A stretch of DNA of 64,000 nucleotides from Musa acuminata AAA Group (GCF_036884655.1 NC_088327.1:13711001-13775000); one strand, 5' to 3'. Counted from the first letter of the stretch, positions 11,163 to 25,669 are shown. Numbers and translations are program-made. The notes: generated by a model not told the origin, from the sequence alone.

Positions 11163-12930
11163 TGTTGAATCTCGGATTTGATGATGAAGTCAATTGTCAT
11201 TTGTTATCTAATCTATATGTTGAGATAAGTGTGCAGGATTAACTACGATGAAAGTAAGACATGCAGCAGGAGTTACGCCGGAGTCAAGACAATGATCACG
11301 TTGGGAGTTCGAGAGTTCGACGGAAGTTCGGACAGTCGTCGGAGGTTCTACGAGAACAAATCCGAGAAGTCCATGAGCTTGCCAAAGAAGCTCGTCGGAA
11401 CTCACCAAGTGGATCGTCGCAAGTCCAGGATTTTGCCGGAAGTCCGCAGGAGCATCACCGAGGGTTCATCGGATGATCGACGAAAGTTCGCCGGAAGAAG
11501 CGATTGACGCACCGGAGCAAGTTGCAGTAATTGTCTTAGGAAATATCGTAGTTAGCACAATTATTAAGTTGAAAATGAGAGGTGATCCCATTAACTTAAT
11601 CTTGGGGCAATTGGGCCCTTGAAAAACCCAAATTGGGCCGAATGGATCAACCCATTCGGACCCTGATTTCTGTTGGGAGGTGCAACCGCCCAAGCCAAAG
11701 GTAGCACCGCCTGGGCTAAGTCTCCGAGCGAGACTGTGCGGTGCAACCGCCCCAGCTAGGAGGTGGCACCGCCTGGGCTCAGTCTCCAAGCGAGACTGGG
11801 CGGTGCAACCTCCCTTAACAAGAGGTAGCACCGCCTAAGCTCGGTCTTCGAGCTCTGGCAAGAGGTGCAACCGCTGCAGTTAGGCGGTGGCACTGCCTGA
11901 GCTCGGTCTTCGAGCTCTGGCAGGAGGTGCAACCGCCCCTGACAGAGGTGGCACCGCCCAAAGGCTCAGTCTTTGAGCTCTGCCAGGCGGTGCAACCGCC
12001 TCAGTCAGGAGGTGCAACCGCCTGATCCCGGAATTCTGGGAATTGACAGTTTTGAGCTCCAAATTTGAACTGGGTTGGGGCCTATAAATACCCTACCCAT
12101 TCAGCACTGAAAGGGCATGAACTTACACCGAAATCTTGATCTTGTTCTGTGATTTTTAGAGCTCAAAATTGTTGTAAAGGCCAAAAGTTCTTCTCCCTCT
12201 TTTCTTCCAAGTTCTGAGCTGTAAAGAGAGGAGAGAAAATTCTGTAAGAGTTGTCTCCTAAGCCCGTCAAAAGGAGTGAAACTGTAAAAGGGTGGTTGAC
12301 CTTCGCCTATTGAAGGAAGGCCTCTAGTTGACGTCGGTGACCTCATCGGTGGAGGAAGCCAAAAGTGGAGTAGGTCAAGATTGACCGAACCACTCTAAAT
12401 CTCGGTTTGCATTTACTTTGAGCATCTTATATTTACTGCAAACCTCCTCAATAGCTTACTGCCTTCTGTGTTTTTATGAACGTGTTTCAAAGTTCAGTGC
12501 TTTCCGAATCGGCGTTTAAGACGCAAATCAGTTTTATCGTACGAACGTCGTATTTCAGTTTGCGCTTAAGTTTTGATTTCCATTATAACTGTAAACTGCC
12601 TTTATATCTTTGCTTTAACTGCATCTCGCCTTATCTCAAGTTAAAGTGGTTTACGAATAAGCTTTTATACCGAAATCGCTTTTATCGTACGAACGTCGTA
12701 TTTCAGTTTGCGCTTATATTCTGATTTCTATCATAACTGCAAACTGCGTTTATATCTTTACTGCATCTCTCCTAGTCAAAAGTTGAAGTGATTTACGAAT
12801 CAGCTTTCTTACCAAAATCACTTTTATCGAACGAACGCAGTTTTCGATTTTAATCGCAGAAGGTTTTCCGCTGCACTAATTCACCCCCCCACCCCCCCCC
12901 CCCCCCCTCTTAGTGCTCTTGATCCTAACA
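11163..12930 (+). repeat. 3' LTR of SIRE element
   Basis: The 1768-bp LTR is paired with 3536-5260. It differs by scattered substitutions, by the number of GC-rich repeat units (including an additional AGGTGCAACCGCTGCAG unit near 11860), and by a longer poly-C run just before the terminal CTCTTAGTGCTC. The GC-rich repeat block is at about 11677-12030 and the TATA box at 12083-12090. Confidence 0.93.
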
Positions 12931-12945
12931 CCCATGAGTGGTTAC
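12931..12945 (-). mobile_element. 15-bp remnant of copia O between SIRE and element A
   Basis: cccatgagtggttac is all that separates the SIRE 3' LTR from element A. Its left end is the SIRE target duplication. Its right end (gttac) is the target duplication of A, repeated at 21601-21605. It belongs to the gag gene of O. Confidence 0.8.
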
Positions 12946-14457
<1,512 letters not shown>

Positions 14458-17180
14458 ATCTCCCACTTGACCTAAAGCTAATCACTTGTGTCTGATCCTC
14501 ATCCTGTGACGCTCAAAGACAATATGAGACAACGGCCTTGTCAATGGATCTGCAATGTTATCTTCAGATGGAACTATTTCCACTATTATATCTCCTCGGG
14601 TCACGATCTCTCCAATAAGTTAGAATCTCCTCAGAAAACTTCTATGATGAACTTCTTCATCCAGACTCCCTTTTGTGCTGCCTCTACTGCAATAAGGTAT
14701 TCCACCTCTGTAGTCGAGTCAGTAGTAGTATCTTGCTTGGAACTCTTCTAGCACACTACTCCTCTATCCAAGGTGTACACATACCCCGAATTCGACTTGC
14801 TATCATCGACATTGGACTGAAAACTAAAGTCCGTGTAGCCTTCAACCCTGAGGCTACTATCTCTATATAGTAGTAAAAGATCCTTAGTCCTTCTCAAGTA
14901 CTTAAGGATACACTTTACTGCTTTTCAGTGCTCCAAGCCTAGATCCGTCTGATACCTGCTCGTAACACTTAGAGCATGCGCTATATCAGGCCTGGTACAT
15001 AGTATGACATACATGAAAGACCCTATTGCTTAGGCATAGGGTATCCTATCCATGTTCACCCTTTTTTTATGAGTCTTTAGGGACATACTCCTAGAAAGCG
15101 ATATCCAATGTCTCATCGGTATGAGATATTTCTTGGAATTTTTCATGTCAAACCTTTTGACATTGGTGTCTATGTACCTGGATTGGGACAAGCCAAGCAT
15201 CCTCTTGGATCTATCTCTATAAATCTGAATCCCGAAGATATATGATGCTTTCCCCAAGTCCTTCGTGGAGAAGTGTCTAAATAACCAAGCCTTTATTATG
15301 GATAGCATTCCTACATCATTCCCAATTATCAGGATGTCATCAACATATAACACTAAGAAGGTGATAGCGCTCACACTTACCTTCCTATACACATAAGGCT
15401 CATCTTCGTTCTTAACGAAGTCATAAGATCTGATTGCCTCATCAAATCTTATGTTCCAACTTCGGAAAGCTTACTTTAGTTCATAAATGGATCTAAGCAA
15501 CCTGCACACCTTATCTGGGCAGTCCTTGGATATAAATCTCTCGGGCTGTATCATATACACCTCCTCCTCGAGGTTGCTATTGAGGAATGTAGTTTTCACG
15601 TTCATCTGTCAGATTTCATAATTATAGTGTGTTGTAATAGCCAATAGAATTCAAATGAATTTTAGCATGGCTATGGGTGAGAAGGTTTCGTCATAGTCAA
15701 CACCTTACCCTTGACGATACCCCTTAGCCACTAGTCTTGCTTTATAGGTCTCTATCTTTCCATCTACTCCAATCTTTTTCTTAAATATCCACTTACAACC
15801 GATGGGTACAATACCCTCGGGCGCATCAACTAGGTTCCAAATCTTGTTGGAGTACATTGAATCCATTTCAGAATTCATTGCTTCTTGCCACTTCATGGAG
15901 TCTATACTCATAATAGCCTCATCGTAGGTTTGAGGATCAATATCCTCAACATCCTCTCCTCCAATATGTCCCACATATCTCTCGGGAGGATGAGATACTC
16001 TACCGGACCTACGTAAAGTTGGAACTTATGTGTTAGGTACATGAACAAACCCGGGCTATAGAGTAGTGCTTGAGTTAGGTTTTCCAACCTCGCTCAACTC
16101 TATCATGCTCCCACTGTCTCCACCAAGAATGTGTTTCTTCTCAAGGAACACCGCTCTCTTAGCTACAAAGACCTTTTGGTCCTCGAGATGATATAAATAA
16201 TACCCACAAGTTTCCTTGGGGTATCCCACGAACTTACAGTCTATAGGGCATATCCCCAGAATGAGATGGGTAGGTCAGCGAAACTCATCATGGACCGTAT
16301 CATGTCTAACAGCGTACAATTCCTCCTATTAGATACTCCATTGAACTGAGGTGTATAAGGAGGTGTCCATTAGGATAGAATCTCATGGTCCTTGAGGAAC
16401 TGGGTAAACTTTGTACTTAAGTACTCACCTCCTAAATCTGATCGAAGAGTCTTAATACTCTTTCTAGTTTGGTTCTCCACTTTATTCTTATATTCTCTGA
16501 ATTTTTCAAAGACCTCGAACTTGTACTTCATTAAGTACACATGTCCATATCTTGAGAAATTATCAGTAAAAGTAATGAAGTAGGAGTAACCACCAATGAC
16601 ATGAGTTGACATAGATCCACATAGATCACTATGTATGAGTTCTAGTAGTTTAGTGGCTCTTTCTCCAGTTCCACTAAATAGAGAGTTGGTCAGTTTTCCA
16701 CGAAGGCAAGGCTTGCAGGTTGCATATGACTCATAGTCGAATAGATCTAGATATCTATCATATAGCAAATTTTAAATCATTCTCTCATGGATGTGACCTA
16801 GCCTACAATACCACAGGTATCCACTGTTCACCTCATCCCGTTTCCTCTTAGACATACTTACATTCATGATATGTGGAGTAGTGTCTAGCATAAACAAACC
16901 ATTATACAATATTCCTCTCGTGATGATCTCATCATCTAATAATATTGAACAACCATTGTTCTCAAAAACTAATTTATTTCCACTAATTGTCAAACATGAA
17001 ATGGAAATAATATTTTTGATAATAGAAGTAACAAAATAACATGCATCCAATGCAATAATAGCTCCACCAAGCAGATATAGGGCGACCTCGCTAATAGCTA
17101 CTATAGTAAATTTTGCTCCATTGCCCATCTTGAGGTCCATCTCGCCTCTCGCTAGTCTCCTAGGCCTTGCCAAAACCTAC
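14458..17180 (-). pseudogene. Element A pol remnant (RNase H, RT, integrase, protease)
   Basis: Minus-strand pieces lie in copia order. RNase H is decayed (14458-14990). RT contains LVLYVDDILIIGNDVG and GLSQSRYIDT (15030-15392) and KWIFKKKIGVDGKIETYKAR (15705-15974). The integrase core contains HSDLCGSMSTHVIGGYSYFI and LRSDLGGEYLS (16370-16768); the second Asp is kept. A GAG-pre-integrase part is YLWYCRLGHIHERMI (16772-17173). Stops and frameshifts separate all parts, and the protease active site could not be located with confidence. Confidence 0.88.
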
Positions 17181-17271
17181 AATGAATTACAAATATGATA
17201 AGCAGTACCGGTATCTAATACCCATGTGTTATCATAAGAGTCTAACAAATGGAGACTAATCATGAATGTAC

Positions 17272-18060
17272 CTAAAGCTTTTCCAAGCTTCTGTTTCGCT
17301 CTCTCTGTAAGATACTCTTTACAGTTCCTCTTCTAGTGCCCATCTTTTCTGTAGTGGAAGCACTGGCTTTTGTCCTTTGCCGGGTCTTTCTTAGCAACCT
17401 TTGCTTTACCTGGTCTGTCATTGCCCTTGCCCTTCTTGAGGGACTTTTCTGCTTTCCTATTATTTTTTGTCTCACCAGTGTAGAGAACTGGTTTCTCTTT
17501 CTTGATAGTGCTCTTTGCCTCCCTCAACATATTGAGGAGCTCCGAGAGAGTCACCTCAAGCTTATTCATATTAAAATATATTATGAACTGTGAAAAGGAA
17601 TCTGGTAGGGACTGAAGCATAAGATCCACACATAGGTTATCCTCTAGGACCATTCTTAGACCTGTGAGTTTCTCTATCCACTCAATCATCTTTAGGACAT
17701 GGTTCTGAACTGGTGTCCCTCAGTTATCCTAGCGCGAAAGAGGCTCTTGGATATCTCATATCGCTGAGTCCTTTCCTATTCCTTAAATAGTTTGCGGACA
17801 TGTGGAAGAATGGATTTGGCATCCATCTTTTTATGATGTCTCTGTAACTCAGGAGTCATGGAGTCATCAATGTACTTCAGATAGCAAGCGATCTCATCCT
17901 CGCTTTCCCCTTCCTCGGGTGTAAGCATCACTATATCAAGGATGTACGTGATTTTCTCCGTTGTGAGAACAATTCTCAAGTTGCAGAGCCAATCCATATA
18001 ATTTGGACCAGTGAGGCGGTTGACATCAAGTATGTCATGTAAGGGATTTGAAAGTGACAT
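17272..18060 (-). pseudogene. Element A gag (broken)
   Basis: Gag starts at [20 protein letters not shown] (ATG ending at 18060) and is split by frame changes near 17770 and 17690. It is close to the intact gag of C. The nucleocapsid knuckle reads C-F-H-Y instead of C-X2-C, and the following Trp codon is TAG, so the motif is doubly damaged. The Cys-to-Tyr change is shared with C. Confidence 0.88.
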
Positions 18061-18244
18061 TTTCTGAAAATAAAGATGCAGTAGAAATAAATAACATGCG
18101 GATTTTACAAATATAAACAATCAAGATATGGACTTCTATCTTAATATGCTCCCACTATTTTACTGGCAAGTCACGCGACACCCTCAACATGTGAAACGGA
18201 AGTCTCCGGCAAACTTCTAGTGGGGATCGGGATCCAATCAACGT

Positions 18245-18560
18245 CTTAGTGTAACCTCGAGGGACTCGACCAATCACACTAAGCCCGAAAGGTAGGTAAC
18301 TTTTGCCAATCACAACTCCTTGTGATTTCCATCCTATTCGGCCTCCGAATCATCATGGTCTCGAGGGACTCAACCAACCATGATGTTTAGTTAAGTCAAC
18401 ACCATCGTTAAAAGATGAGTCTAATTCGATGATATACTCTCGAGGGACTCGACCAAGCATACCATGTTCTCAGGTCACCGGTGACATCTCTATGTCGTAG
18501 GCAAGATAGCGAATCATAATATAGATGAGCCTCGAGGGACTCAACCAACTCAACCTCAAC
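18245..18560 (-). repeat. Array of four stem-loops with a common loop (leader of A)
   Basis: Four sites share the loop CCTCGAGGGACTCGACCAA (two have CTCAACC) but are enclosed by different complementary arms. Arms are CTTAGTGT/ACACTAAG (18245-18252 with 18276-18283), CATCATGG/CCATGATG (18351-18358 with 18378-18385), an imperfect ATGATATAC/GCATACCAT near 18429-18466, and an arm around 18523-18558 with a one-base bulge. The loop itself can pair TCGAG-GGA-CTCGA. The same four occur in element C. Function is unknown. Confidence 0.8.
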
Positions 18561-19374
18561 GAGAATTGGTCCCTACCTACAACGATGGAAGGCCACGTGG
18601 GTCAATCTAATTGACTCACGTTTACTGACTTAATATTGTCGAGAGAGATGTTTCTTTGATTTGGTATCCAATATGACATGTCACACGCATACATATTTAA
18701 TATATATCTACATCGGATGTAAATATATATACATATCTAGTATGTGTATAAACAATCACACATGACATGAGCAATTACACTAGATGATCATGGACCACAG
18801 CCTAATATGATCAGGTCCGAGACAATGGGCTTAATCACTCACATCAAGATCTATGTGTGCAGTGGTGCATCTCCATGCCCTGTGATAATCGATCTCATCA
18901 TCGTCGGTTCCGTCGGCATCTCGACGCATCTTCATGCATCGCGATCGTCCGTCTCGTGGGTCTCGCTATCGCATCCACGTTCCCACTACGCCTCCTCGTG
19001 TGATTACAATTTAATCATAGGCACGCAGACCTGACAATAAACGAGAAATAAAATGGAGACTCGTAGACCCCAATAATAATAATCACAAGTACACACATCA
19101 CACGATCCATGATTATCCGTCCATATATCATACATCACATGTATAAATCATCATCATATAAAACTACTAGATAATAATAAAATAATAATAATTAATTAAA
19201 AATTTTAATCAATTAATATTTTTATGAAATCAAAGACATGCAGGGAATTTTTTGAATTATGAGGGATATTTTCGTAATTTGGATAAAAGATAGAATCTGG
19301 AATTTCAAAAATCCTGAGGGTCAAAATTGTCTTTTGCTCGGAATATGCCCTAATCCCCTCTTTCTCCCTATAGT

Positions 19375-19830
19375 GTTGACGTCGCCGCCACCCTGCCGAT
19401 GGCAGCCACTGCAAGGGCGGGGGGCGCCACCCTTGCCCACGGGCGTTGTGCTTGCGGGCGGCGCCGCTCCTATGGTTGGGCCCCCTTGTGGGCATCGCCG
19501 CCCCTGCGGGCAGCTCTGCTCGCGAGGACAGCGCCCGCAAGCGCCACTACCCCGCTGGCGCCTATGCCCATATGTGCAGCGCCCACAAGCGTCGTTGCCC
19601 CGCTGGCGATTTTACCCCCAGGCACTGCCCCTTGTCGGGTAGTGCCCACAGGCGTCGCCAACGTGGCTGCCGCTGCAGGCTGCCTTGCCTGCGAGCGCCC
19701 AACCCGCAGGTGGCGCCTGCTACAGGCAAGCCGCAGGCCGCCAGCTGCAAACCGCCTATAGCAACCCGTCGGCTGCCACCCCCTTGCACGCAGATGGCAT
19801 CCAAGATGTCATCTGCGAGGGAAGAAAGGG
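19375..19830. other. GC-rich block in the leader of A
   Basis: About 450 bp of strongly GC-rich sequence contains repeated GCCCCTGCGGGC-like and CGCCACCCTTGCC-like words inside an otherwise AT-rich leader. All six frames are unusually open here because stop codons are rare in such composition, so the Ala/Pro/Arg frames are not taken as genes. A matching but differently arranged block occurs in C. Confidence 0.75.
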
Positions 19831-19938
19831 CAGCAACAATTGCTACCCTTTCTCGCTTTTGCGTCAACGATTTTAACGTGAAAAATCTTCTCCAAAACAC
19901 AACATATGTAGTTCAAAACCAATCTTTCGCATGAACAA

Positions 19939-19954
19939 CCTGGCTCTGATACCA
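19939..19954 (-). other. Primer binding site of element A
   Basis: The minus strand reads TGGTATCAGAGCCAGG next to the 5' LTR. It is complementary to initiator Met-tRNA. Confidence 0.92.
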
Positions 19955-19955
19955 C

Positions 19956-21391
19956 TGTTGGAAAATCTTAGGGGCAACATTACATGCGTAGCGGAAGAAC
20001 AGAAAACAAAATCCCCAATTTCCAAAGATATGTTCATCGTCGTACGAAGATTGGTACGCAAAAATCCACGAAATAGAAAATCACGTGTGAGATAGATTGT
20101 GTTACCTAGGGAGATCGTATATCCCTGAATCCCTGCAGATCTCTAGGAGAGGGTGAAGGAGGTCAAGCGCCCTCCTCTCTAGCGGTGATCCACATAGCAA
20201 GGTTGCAATGACGCTCCTCAAAACTCCAAGCTTGCTCTGAGGTTGAGAGGGGGAGGAGAATAGGAGAGGAAGCAAAAAACTCTAGTTTATAAACTATTGA
20301 ATCCCTTATATTTATAGAAGTCCCCTATCAACTTAACCCTAATGGATCTTCCCCTATTAGGTATTGGATCTCCATCCAACTACCCAAGCCAATTAGATTA
20401 GTGGATCTCTATCCAATAATCTCTCATGGGCTCTTATTGGATCTCATCCATAGGATCCAATAAGATAGGGGCTCCGACGGATATCTCATATCCGAACCTC
20501 TACTCATCGCAATGCCTACCATATGTGTGTGACCCTCTAAGCTCAATATCGAGCTGGCTATGAGTCATACCTGTCAGAACTTCTTTTGACTTAGCGAATT
20601 ATTTTCTCCATAATAATTCACTCGACTCATCGACTGCAGACATACTAGGCCACTACGTCGCAGTCCCCAAACGATATAGGGGAATCCAATCTATTGGACT
20701 TGTTTGTCCTCAATTACCGTGTACCTATAGTCCCTCATCCATATAATATCCCAGAGACTGTATACCGGGAATGATTATGTTAGACCCATATGGTTTCTAC
20801 TCGAGTCTCGCTCTAATCGGATTCTTTCGAAGAACTCTTTATCTCTTAATCCGAATGACCCTACCTAGGAATTTGTTTGAGCAAGAACGTATAAGACATT
20901 CCTCTCATGACACCAAGAGTGGATGATCTTTTGTCGACACTAAATAGCCCTAGATCTGAGACATCCAAACCTATAAGTTCGGCATCAAAGAGTGGAGCAC
21001 TCATACAAGACATCCTTTGTGTTTTAAGTCTAAGGACCAAATACACCATTGGGACAATGGAATCACTGTCTGATAATAAGGCATCATCAACCATTCAACA
21101 TTCTGTAAACGGATCAATTAGTGAACTCATTCCTCAATGAGCACTTGTATCGTATCTCTAGTATCCCCACACGAGCAGCTATGAGACTAGCTAAGGACAC
21201 GAGAAGCTATGAGACCAACTGCATCCATCATATGGACAGGTATACAACACACTAGTTTGTTCAATTATCTCGATGCTCCTCTCAAGTAACCTATGATCGA
21301 GATTATTTAGGATATGTGTTTAAAGGCAAATCGGTCTCATTATCATGATCTCATCACGTTCTGATTCCCATTGCACAGATTCAAGGACATC

Positions 21392-21489
<98 letters not shown>

Positions 21490-21600
21490 ACAAATAATAT
21501 AAAGTGATAAATGCCAAAATATAAGAAGCAAAAAGACTGCGTGTCAAGTCACACGTGTCATCACTCACGTGATTGGCTTGTATGGCACCTATGACTAGCA
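19956..21600 (-). repeat. 5' LTR of element A
   Basis: The 1645-bp LTR is paired with 12946-14457. It retains the segment deleted from its partner and also carries a (TA)n tract at the same relative place. It ends GACTAGCA at the target duplication gttac. Confidence 0.92.
21395..21487. repeat. (AT)n microsatellite in the 5' LTR of A
   Basis: A pure AT dinucleotide run of about 93 bp, matching the position of the run in the other LTR of A but shorter. Confidence 0.95.
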
Positions 21601-21995
21601 GTTACAATCAATGCACTCTCACTCAGTTCCATCACTAGCCTCTCTTCTTCTTGAACACACGTCCTTATGTGTATTGTATAAAATTTTAAAAGGCTCGTAT
21701 TGATGTGGAAGGGTGTTCAAAATATAATGCACCATGAAGGATTCTGACATATTAACCTCAAGTTTCTCAAGTTGAGCCGCAATATCTCGCATTTGCATTA
21801 TATGCCCATGCACACTCTTTAAGTAGGTGAGTCCGATGGATGAGAATTTCATTATTAGGGTACTTGCTAGTGCCTTTTTCGAAGTGACGAATTGCTTAAC
21901 GATAGCTTGTAGCAAGTCTCGGACCTTCTCATGCTGGTCAATAGAACCACGTATGCTAGTAGTTATCTTAGTCTTGATAAACATCACGCTGAGCC
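21601..21995 (-). pseudogene. gag fragment of copia O (UBN2-type)
   Basis: The minus strand encodes a copia gag capsid piece: SIRGSIDQHEKVRDLLQAIV, then HIMQMRDIAAQLEKLEVNMS, and LPHQYEPFKILYNTHKD. The frame is open across nearly the whole piece. Its C-terminal side continues into 12931-12945 and 3535-3394 when SIRE and A are removed, giving the spacer and zinc knuckle. Its N-terminal side is cut by element B at 21996, and the missing N-terminus was not found in the window. Confidence 0.85.
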
Positions 21996-23596
21996 TGTTG
22001 GGAAATCTTGGGGGCGATATCACATACACAGTGGAAGAACAAAAAATAAAATCCCCTATTCCCAAAGAGATGTTTGTCGTCGTGCGAAGATTGTTGCGCA
22101 AATATCCACGAAACAAATTGCGTATATAATAGATTGTGTTACCTAGGGAGATTGTATATCCCTGTTTCCTTGCAGATCTCTAGGAGAGGGTGAAGGAGGT
22201 CAAGCGTCCTCCTCTCTAGCGATGATCCACACAGCAGGGCTACGACGATGCTCCTCAAAACTCCAGGCCTGTTCTGAGATGGAGAGGGGGAGGAGAATAG
22301 GAGAGGCAAGTAAAGACTCTAGCCTATTAACCACTGAATCCCTCCTATTTATAGAGGTCCCTTATCAAACCCTAATGGATCCTCCCCTATTGGGTATTGG
22401 ATTTGTATCCAATTACCTAAGCCTCTTAGATTAGTGGATCTTTATCCAATAATCTCTTATGGGCTCTTATTGGATCTCATCTATAGGATACAATAATTCA
22501 AGGGCTTATTGGATATCCAATAAGACAAGGGCTCCGATGGATATCTCATATTCGAACCTTTACTCATCGCAATGCCTACCATATGCATGTGACCCTCTAG
22601 GCCTAATATCGAGCTGGTTGTGAGTCATACCTATCAAAACTCCTTCTGGCTCAGTGAATTATTATCTCCATAATAATTTACTCGACTTATCGACTACGGA
22701 CGTACTAGGCCACTATGCCATAGTCCCCAAACGATATAGGGGAATCCAATCAATTGGACCTGTCTGTCCTTAGTTACTGTATACCTATAGTCCCTCATCC
22801 ATCTAATATCTCAGAGACCGTATATCGGGTATGGTGCTGTCAGACCCCTACGGTTTCTACTCGAGTCTCGCTCTAATCGGATTCTCCCAGAGAACTCTTT
22901 CTCTCTCAATCCAAATGACCCTGGCTAGGGATTTGTTTGAGCAAGAACACATGGGATATTCCTCTCATGATGTCGAGAGTGGATGATCCTCTATCGACAC
23001 TCAATAGCCCTCGTAAGGTCGACTACCACTCCCAATGACCGGTTGTACTATATCTGGGACATCCAAACCTATAAGTCTAGTATCAAAGAATGGAGCACTC
23101 ATACAAGACATCCTTGGTGTCTCAAGTCTAAGGACCAGATACACCGCTGGGACTACAAAATCGTTGTTTAACAATAAGGCATCATAAACCATCCAGCATT
23201 CCGTAAGTGGATCAATCAGTGAACTCATTCTCCAATAAGCACATGTACTGTATCCCTAGTGTCCCCACACGAGCAACTATGAGACCAGCTGCATCCATCA
23301 TATGGATGGGTACATAACACATCAGTCTGTCCGGTTATCTCGATGTCCCTCTCGAGTAACCTATGACCGGGATTATTTAGGATCTGTGTTTAAAGGCGAA
23401 TTGATCTCATTATCGTGATCTCATCACAATCCGATTCCCATTGCACAGATCCAAAGATATCACAATATATACATGCATATATGCAATGGTCAATATAAAG
23501 TGATAAATGTCAAAATATAATAAGCAAAAAGATTCCGTGTCAATTCACACGTGCCATCACTTAGTTGATTGGCTTGCTGGGCACCTATGACTAGCA
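21996..23596 (-). repeat. 3' LTR of element B
   Basis: The 1601-bp LTR begins TGTTGGGAAATCTTGGGG and ends GACTAGCA. It is followed by the complement of a purine tract (ATCTCCCACTTGACC). It has no TA expansion; the homologous place reads ATATATACATGCATATATGCA. Confidence 0.9.
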
Positions 23597-24159
23597 ATCT
23601 CCCACTTGACCTAAAGCCAATCACCTATGTGTCTGATCCCCATCAGACCCTAGTGACGCTCAAAGACAATCTGAGACAATGACTTTGTTAGTGGATCTGC
23701 AATGTTATCTTCGGATGGAACTCTTTCCACTACTACATTTCTCGAGTCATGATCTTTCTAATAAGCTGGAACCTCCTCAGAACACTTTTGATGAGACCCG
23801 AGTTTCCTTATTTGAATAATCACCCTGTAGTTGTAGCAATATAAGGAATAAGCTCCTTGCTAGTTGGCCCGACTCCTAGATCTGTGATAAACTTCTTCAT
23901 TCAGACTCCCTCCTTTGCTACCTCTGCAGCAGCAATATACTCCGCCTCTATGGTCGAGTCAGCAATAATATCTTTTTTTAGAACTCTTCCAGCACACTAC
24001 TCCTCCATTCAATGTGTACACATACCCCTCGACTTGCTATCATCGACATCAAATTGAAAACTTGAGTCTGTGTAGCCTTCAACCCTAAGGCTACTACCTC
24101 CATATATTAGTAAAAGATCCTTAGTCCTTCTCAAGTACTTAAGGATTCACTTTAATTCT
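23597..24159 (-). pseudogene. RNase H remnant of element B
   Basis: This is similar on the minus strand to the RNase H part of C at 25670-26230, but with indels and stops. It covers the C-terminal half and is interrupted by the insertion of C. The rest of RNase H lies at 32576-32811. Confidence 0.8.
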
Positions 24160-25655
24160 TGTTGGGAAATCATGGGGGCGACATCACATGCGCAGCGGAA
24201 GAACAAGAAAACAAAATCCCTGATTCCCAAAAAAAGATGTTCGTCGTCGTGCGAAGATTGGTGCGCAAAAATCCGCGAAACATGAAATTGTGTATAGAGT
24301 AGATTGTGTTACCTAGGGAGATCGTATATCCCTGTTTCCTTACAGATCCTTAGGAGAGGGTAAAGGAGGTCAAGCGTCCTCCTCTCTAGCGGTGATCCAC
24401 ACAGCAGGGTTGCGACGACGCTCCTCAAGACTCCAGGCCTGCTCTGAGGTGGAAAGGAAGAGGAGAATAGGAAAGGCAAGCAAAGGCTCTAGCCTATGAG
24501 GCTCTGAATCCCTCCTATTTATAGAGGTCCCCTGTCAAACCCTAATGGGTCCTCCCCTAGTGGATATTGGATCTGCATCCAATAAGACAAGGGCTCCGTC
24601 GAATATCTCATATCCGAACCTCTACTCATCGCAATGCCTACCATATGTGTGTGACCCTCTAGGCCCAATATCGAGCTGGCCGTGAGTCATACCTATCAGA
24701 ACTCCTTCTAACTCAGTGAATTATTATCTCTGTAATAATTCACTTGACTCATCGACTACGGACGTACTAAGCCACTACGCCGTAGTCCCCAGACGATACA
24801 GGGGAATCCAATCCATTGGACCTGTCTGTCCTCAGTTACCGTGTACCTATAATCCCTCATCCATCTAATATCCCAGAGACCGTATATCGAGCATGGTGTT
24901 GTCAGACCCATACAGTTTCTACTCGAGTCTCGCTCTAATCGGATTCTCCCGGAGAACTCTTTCTCTCTCAACCCGAATGACCTTGGCCAGGGATTTGTCT
25001 GAGCAAGAACACACGGGATATTCCTCTCATGACGCCGAGAGTGGATGATCCTCTATCGACACTCAATAGCCCTCGTAAGGTCGACTACCACTCCCAATGA
25101 CCAGCTGTACTAGATCTGAGACAGCCAAACCTATAAGTCTAGTATCAAAGAGTGGAGCACTCATACAGGACATCCTTGGTGTCTCAAGTCTAAGGACCAG
25201 ATACACCACTAGGACTACGGAATCGCTGTTTGACAATAAGGCATCATCAACCATCCAGCATTCCGTAAGCGGATCAATCAGTGAACTCATTCTCCAATGA
25301 GCACCTATACTGTATCCCTAGTGTCCCTACACGAGCAGCTATGAGACCAGCTGCATCCATCATATGGACGGGTATACAGCACACCAGTCTATCCGGTTAT
25401 CACGATGTCCCTCTCGAGTAACCTATGACCGGGATCATTTAGGATATGTGTTTAAAGGTGAATCGATCTCATTATCGTGATCTCATCACGATCTGATTCC
25501 CATTGCACAAATCCAAGGACATCACAATATATGTATGCATTTATGCAATAGTTATAAAGTGATATACGCCAAAATATAATAAGCAAAAAGATTCTGTATC
25601 AAGTCACACGTGCCATCACTCACGTGATTGGCTTGTTGGGCACCTATGACTAGCA
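24160..25655 (-). repeat. 3' LTR of element C
   Basis: The 1496-bp LTR begins TGTTGGGAAATCATGGGG and ends GACTAGCA. It is followed by the purine-tract complement ATCTCCCACTTGACC. Confidence 0.94.
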
Positions 25656-25669
25656 ATCTCCCACTTGAC

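Larger units (their letters stand above)
3536..12930 (+). mobile_element. SIRE/Maximus-type Ty1/copia retrotransposon
   Basis: This is a full-length element of 9395 bp with two long LTRs (TGTTG...CTAACA), a Met-tRNA primer binding site and a purine tract. It encodes gag, protease, integrase, RT and RNase H in copia order. The flanks are tccat on the left and cccat on the right, a 5-bp target duplication with one change. The coding region carries at least three in-frame stops and about three frameshifts, so it cannot move by itself. A long non-coding 3' region follows RNase H, as is usual in the SIRE lineage; no convincing env-like frame was seen. It is inserted in the gag gene of copia O. Confidence 0.93.
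18061..19938 (-). other. 5' leader of element A
   Basis: This is 1.9 kb between the PBS and gag with no credible coding frame. It holds a stem-loop array (18245-18560), additional perfect hairpins such as AATCACAA-CTCC-TTGTGATT (about 18308-18327) and the palindrome GTCACCGGTGAC (about 18474-18485), an AT-rich part (18660-19330), and a very GC-rich block (about 19375-19830). Element C has the same arrangement. Confidence 0.8.

Noticed and set aside
18245..18560. Regularly spaced identical words resembling a CRISPR array
   Set aside because: Plant nuclear retroelement leader. The repeated word has matching arms around each copy, spacers are not of equal length, and there are no cas genes.
19259..19934. 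Overlapping Ala/Pro-rich frames on both strands in element A
   Set aside because: Composition effect in the GC-rich leader block. Frames are not shared with the matching block in C.
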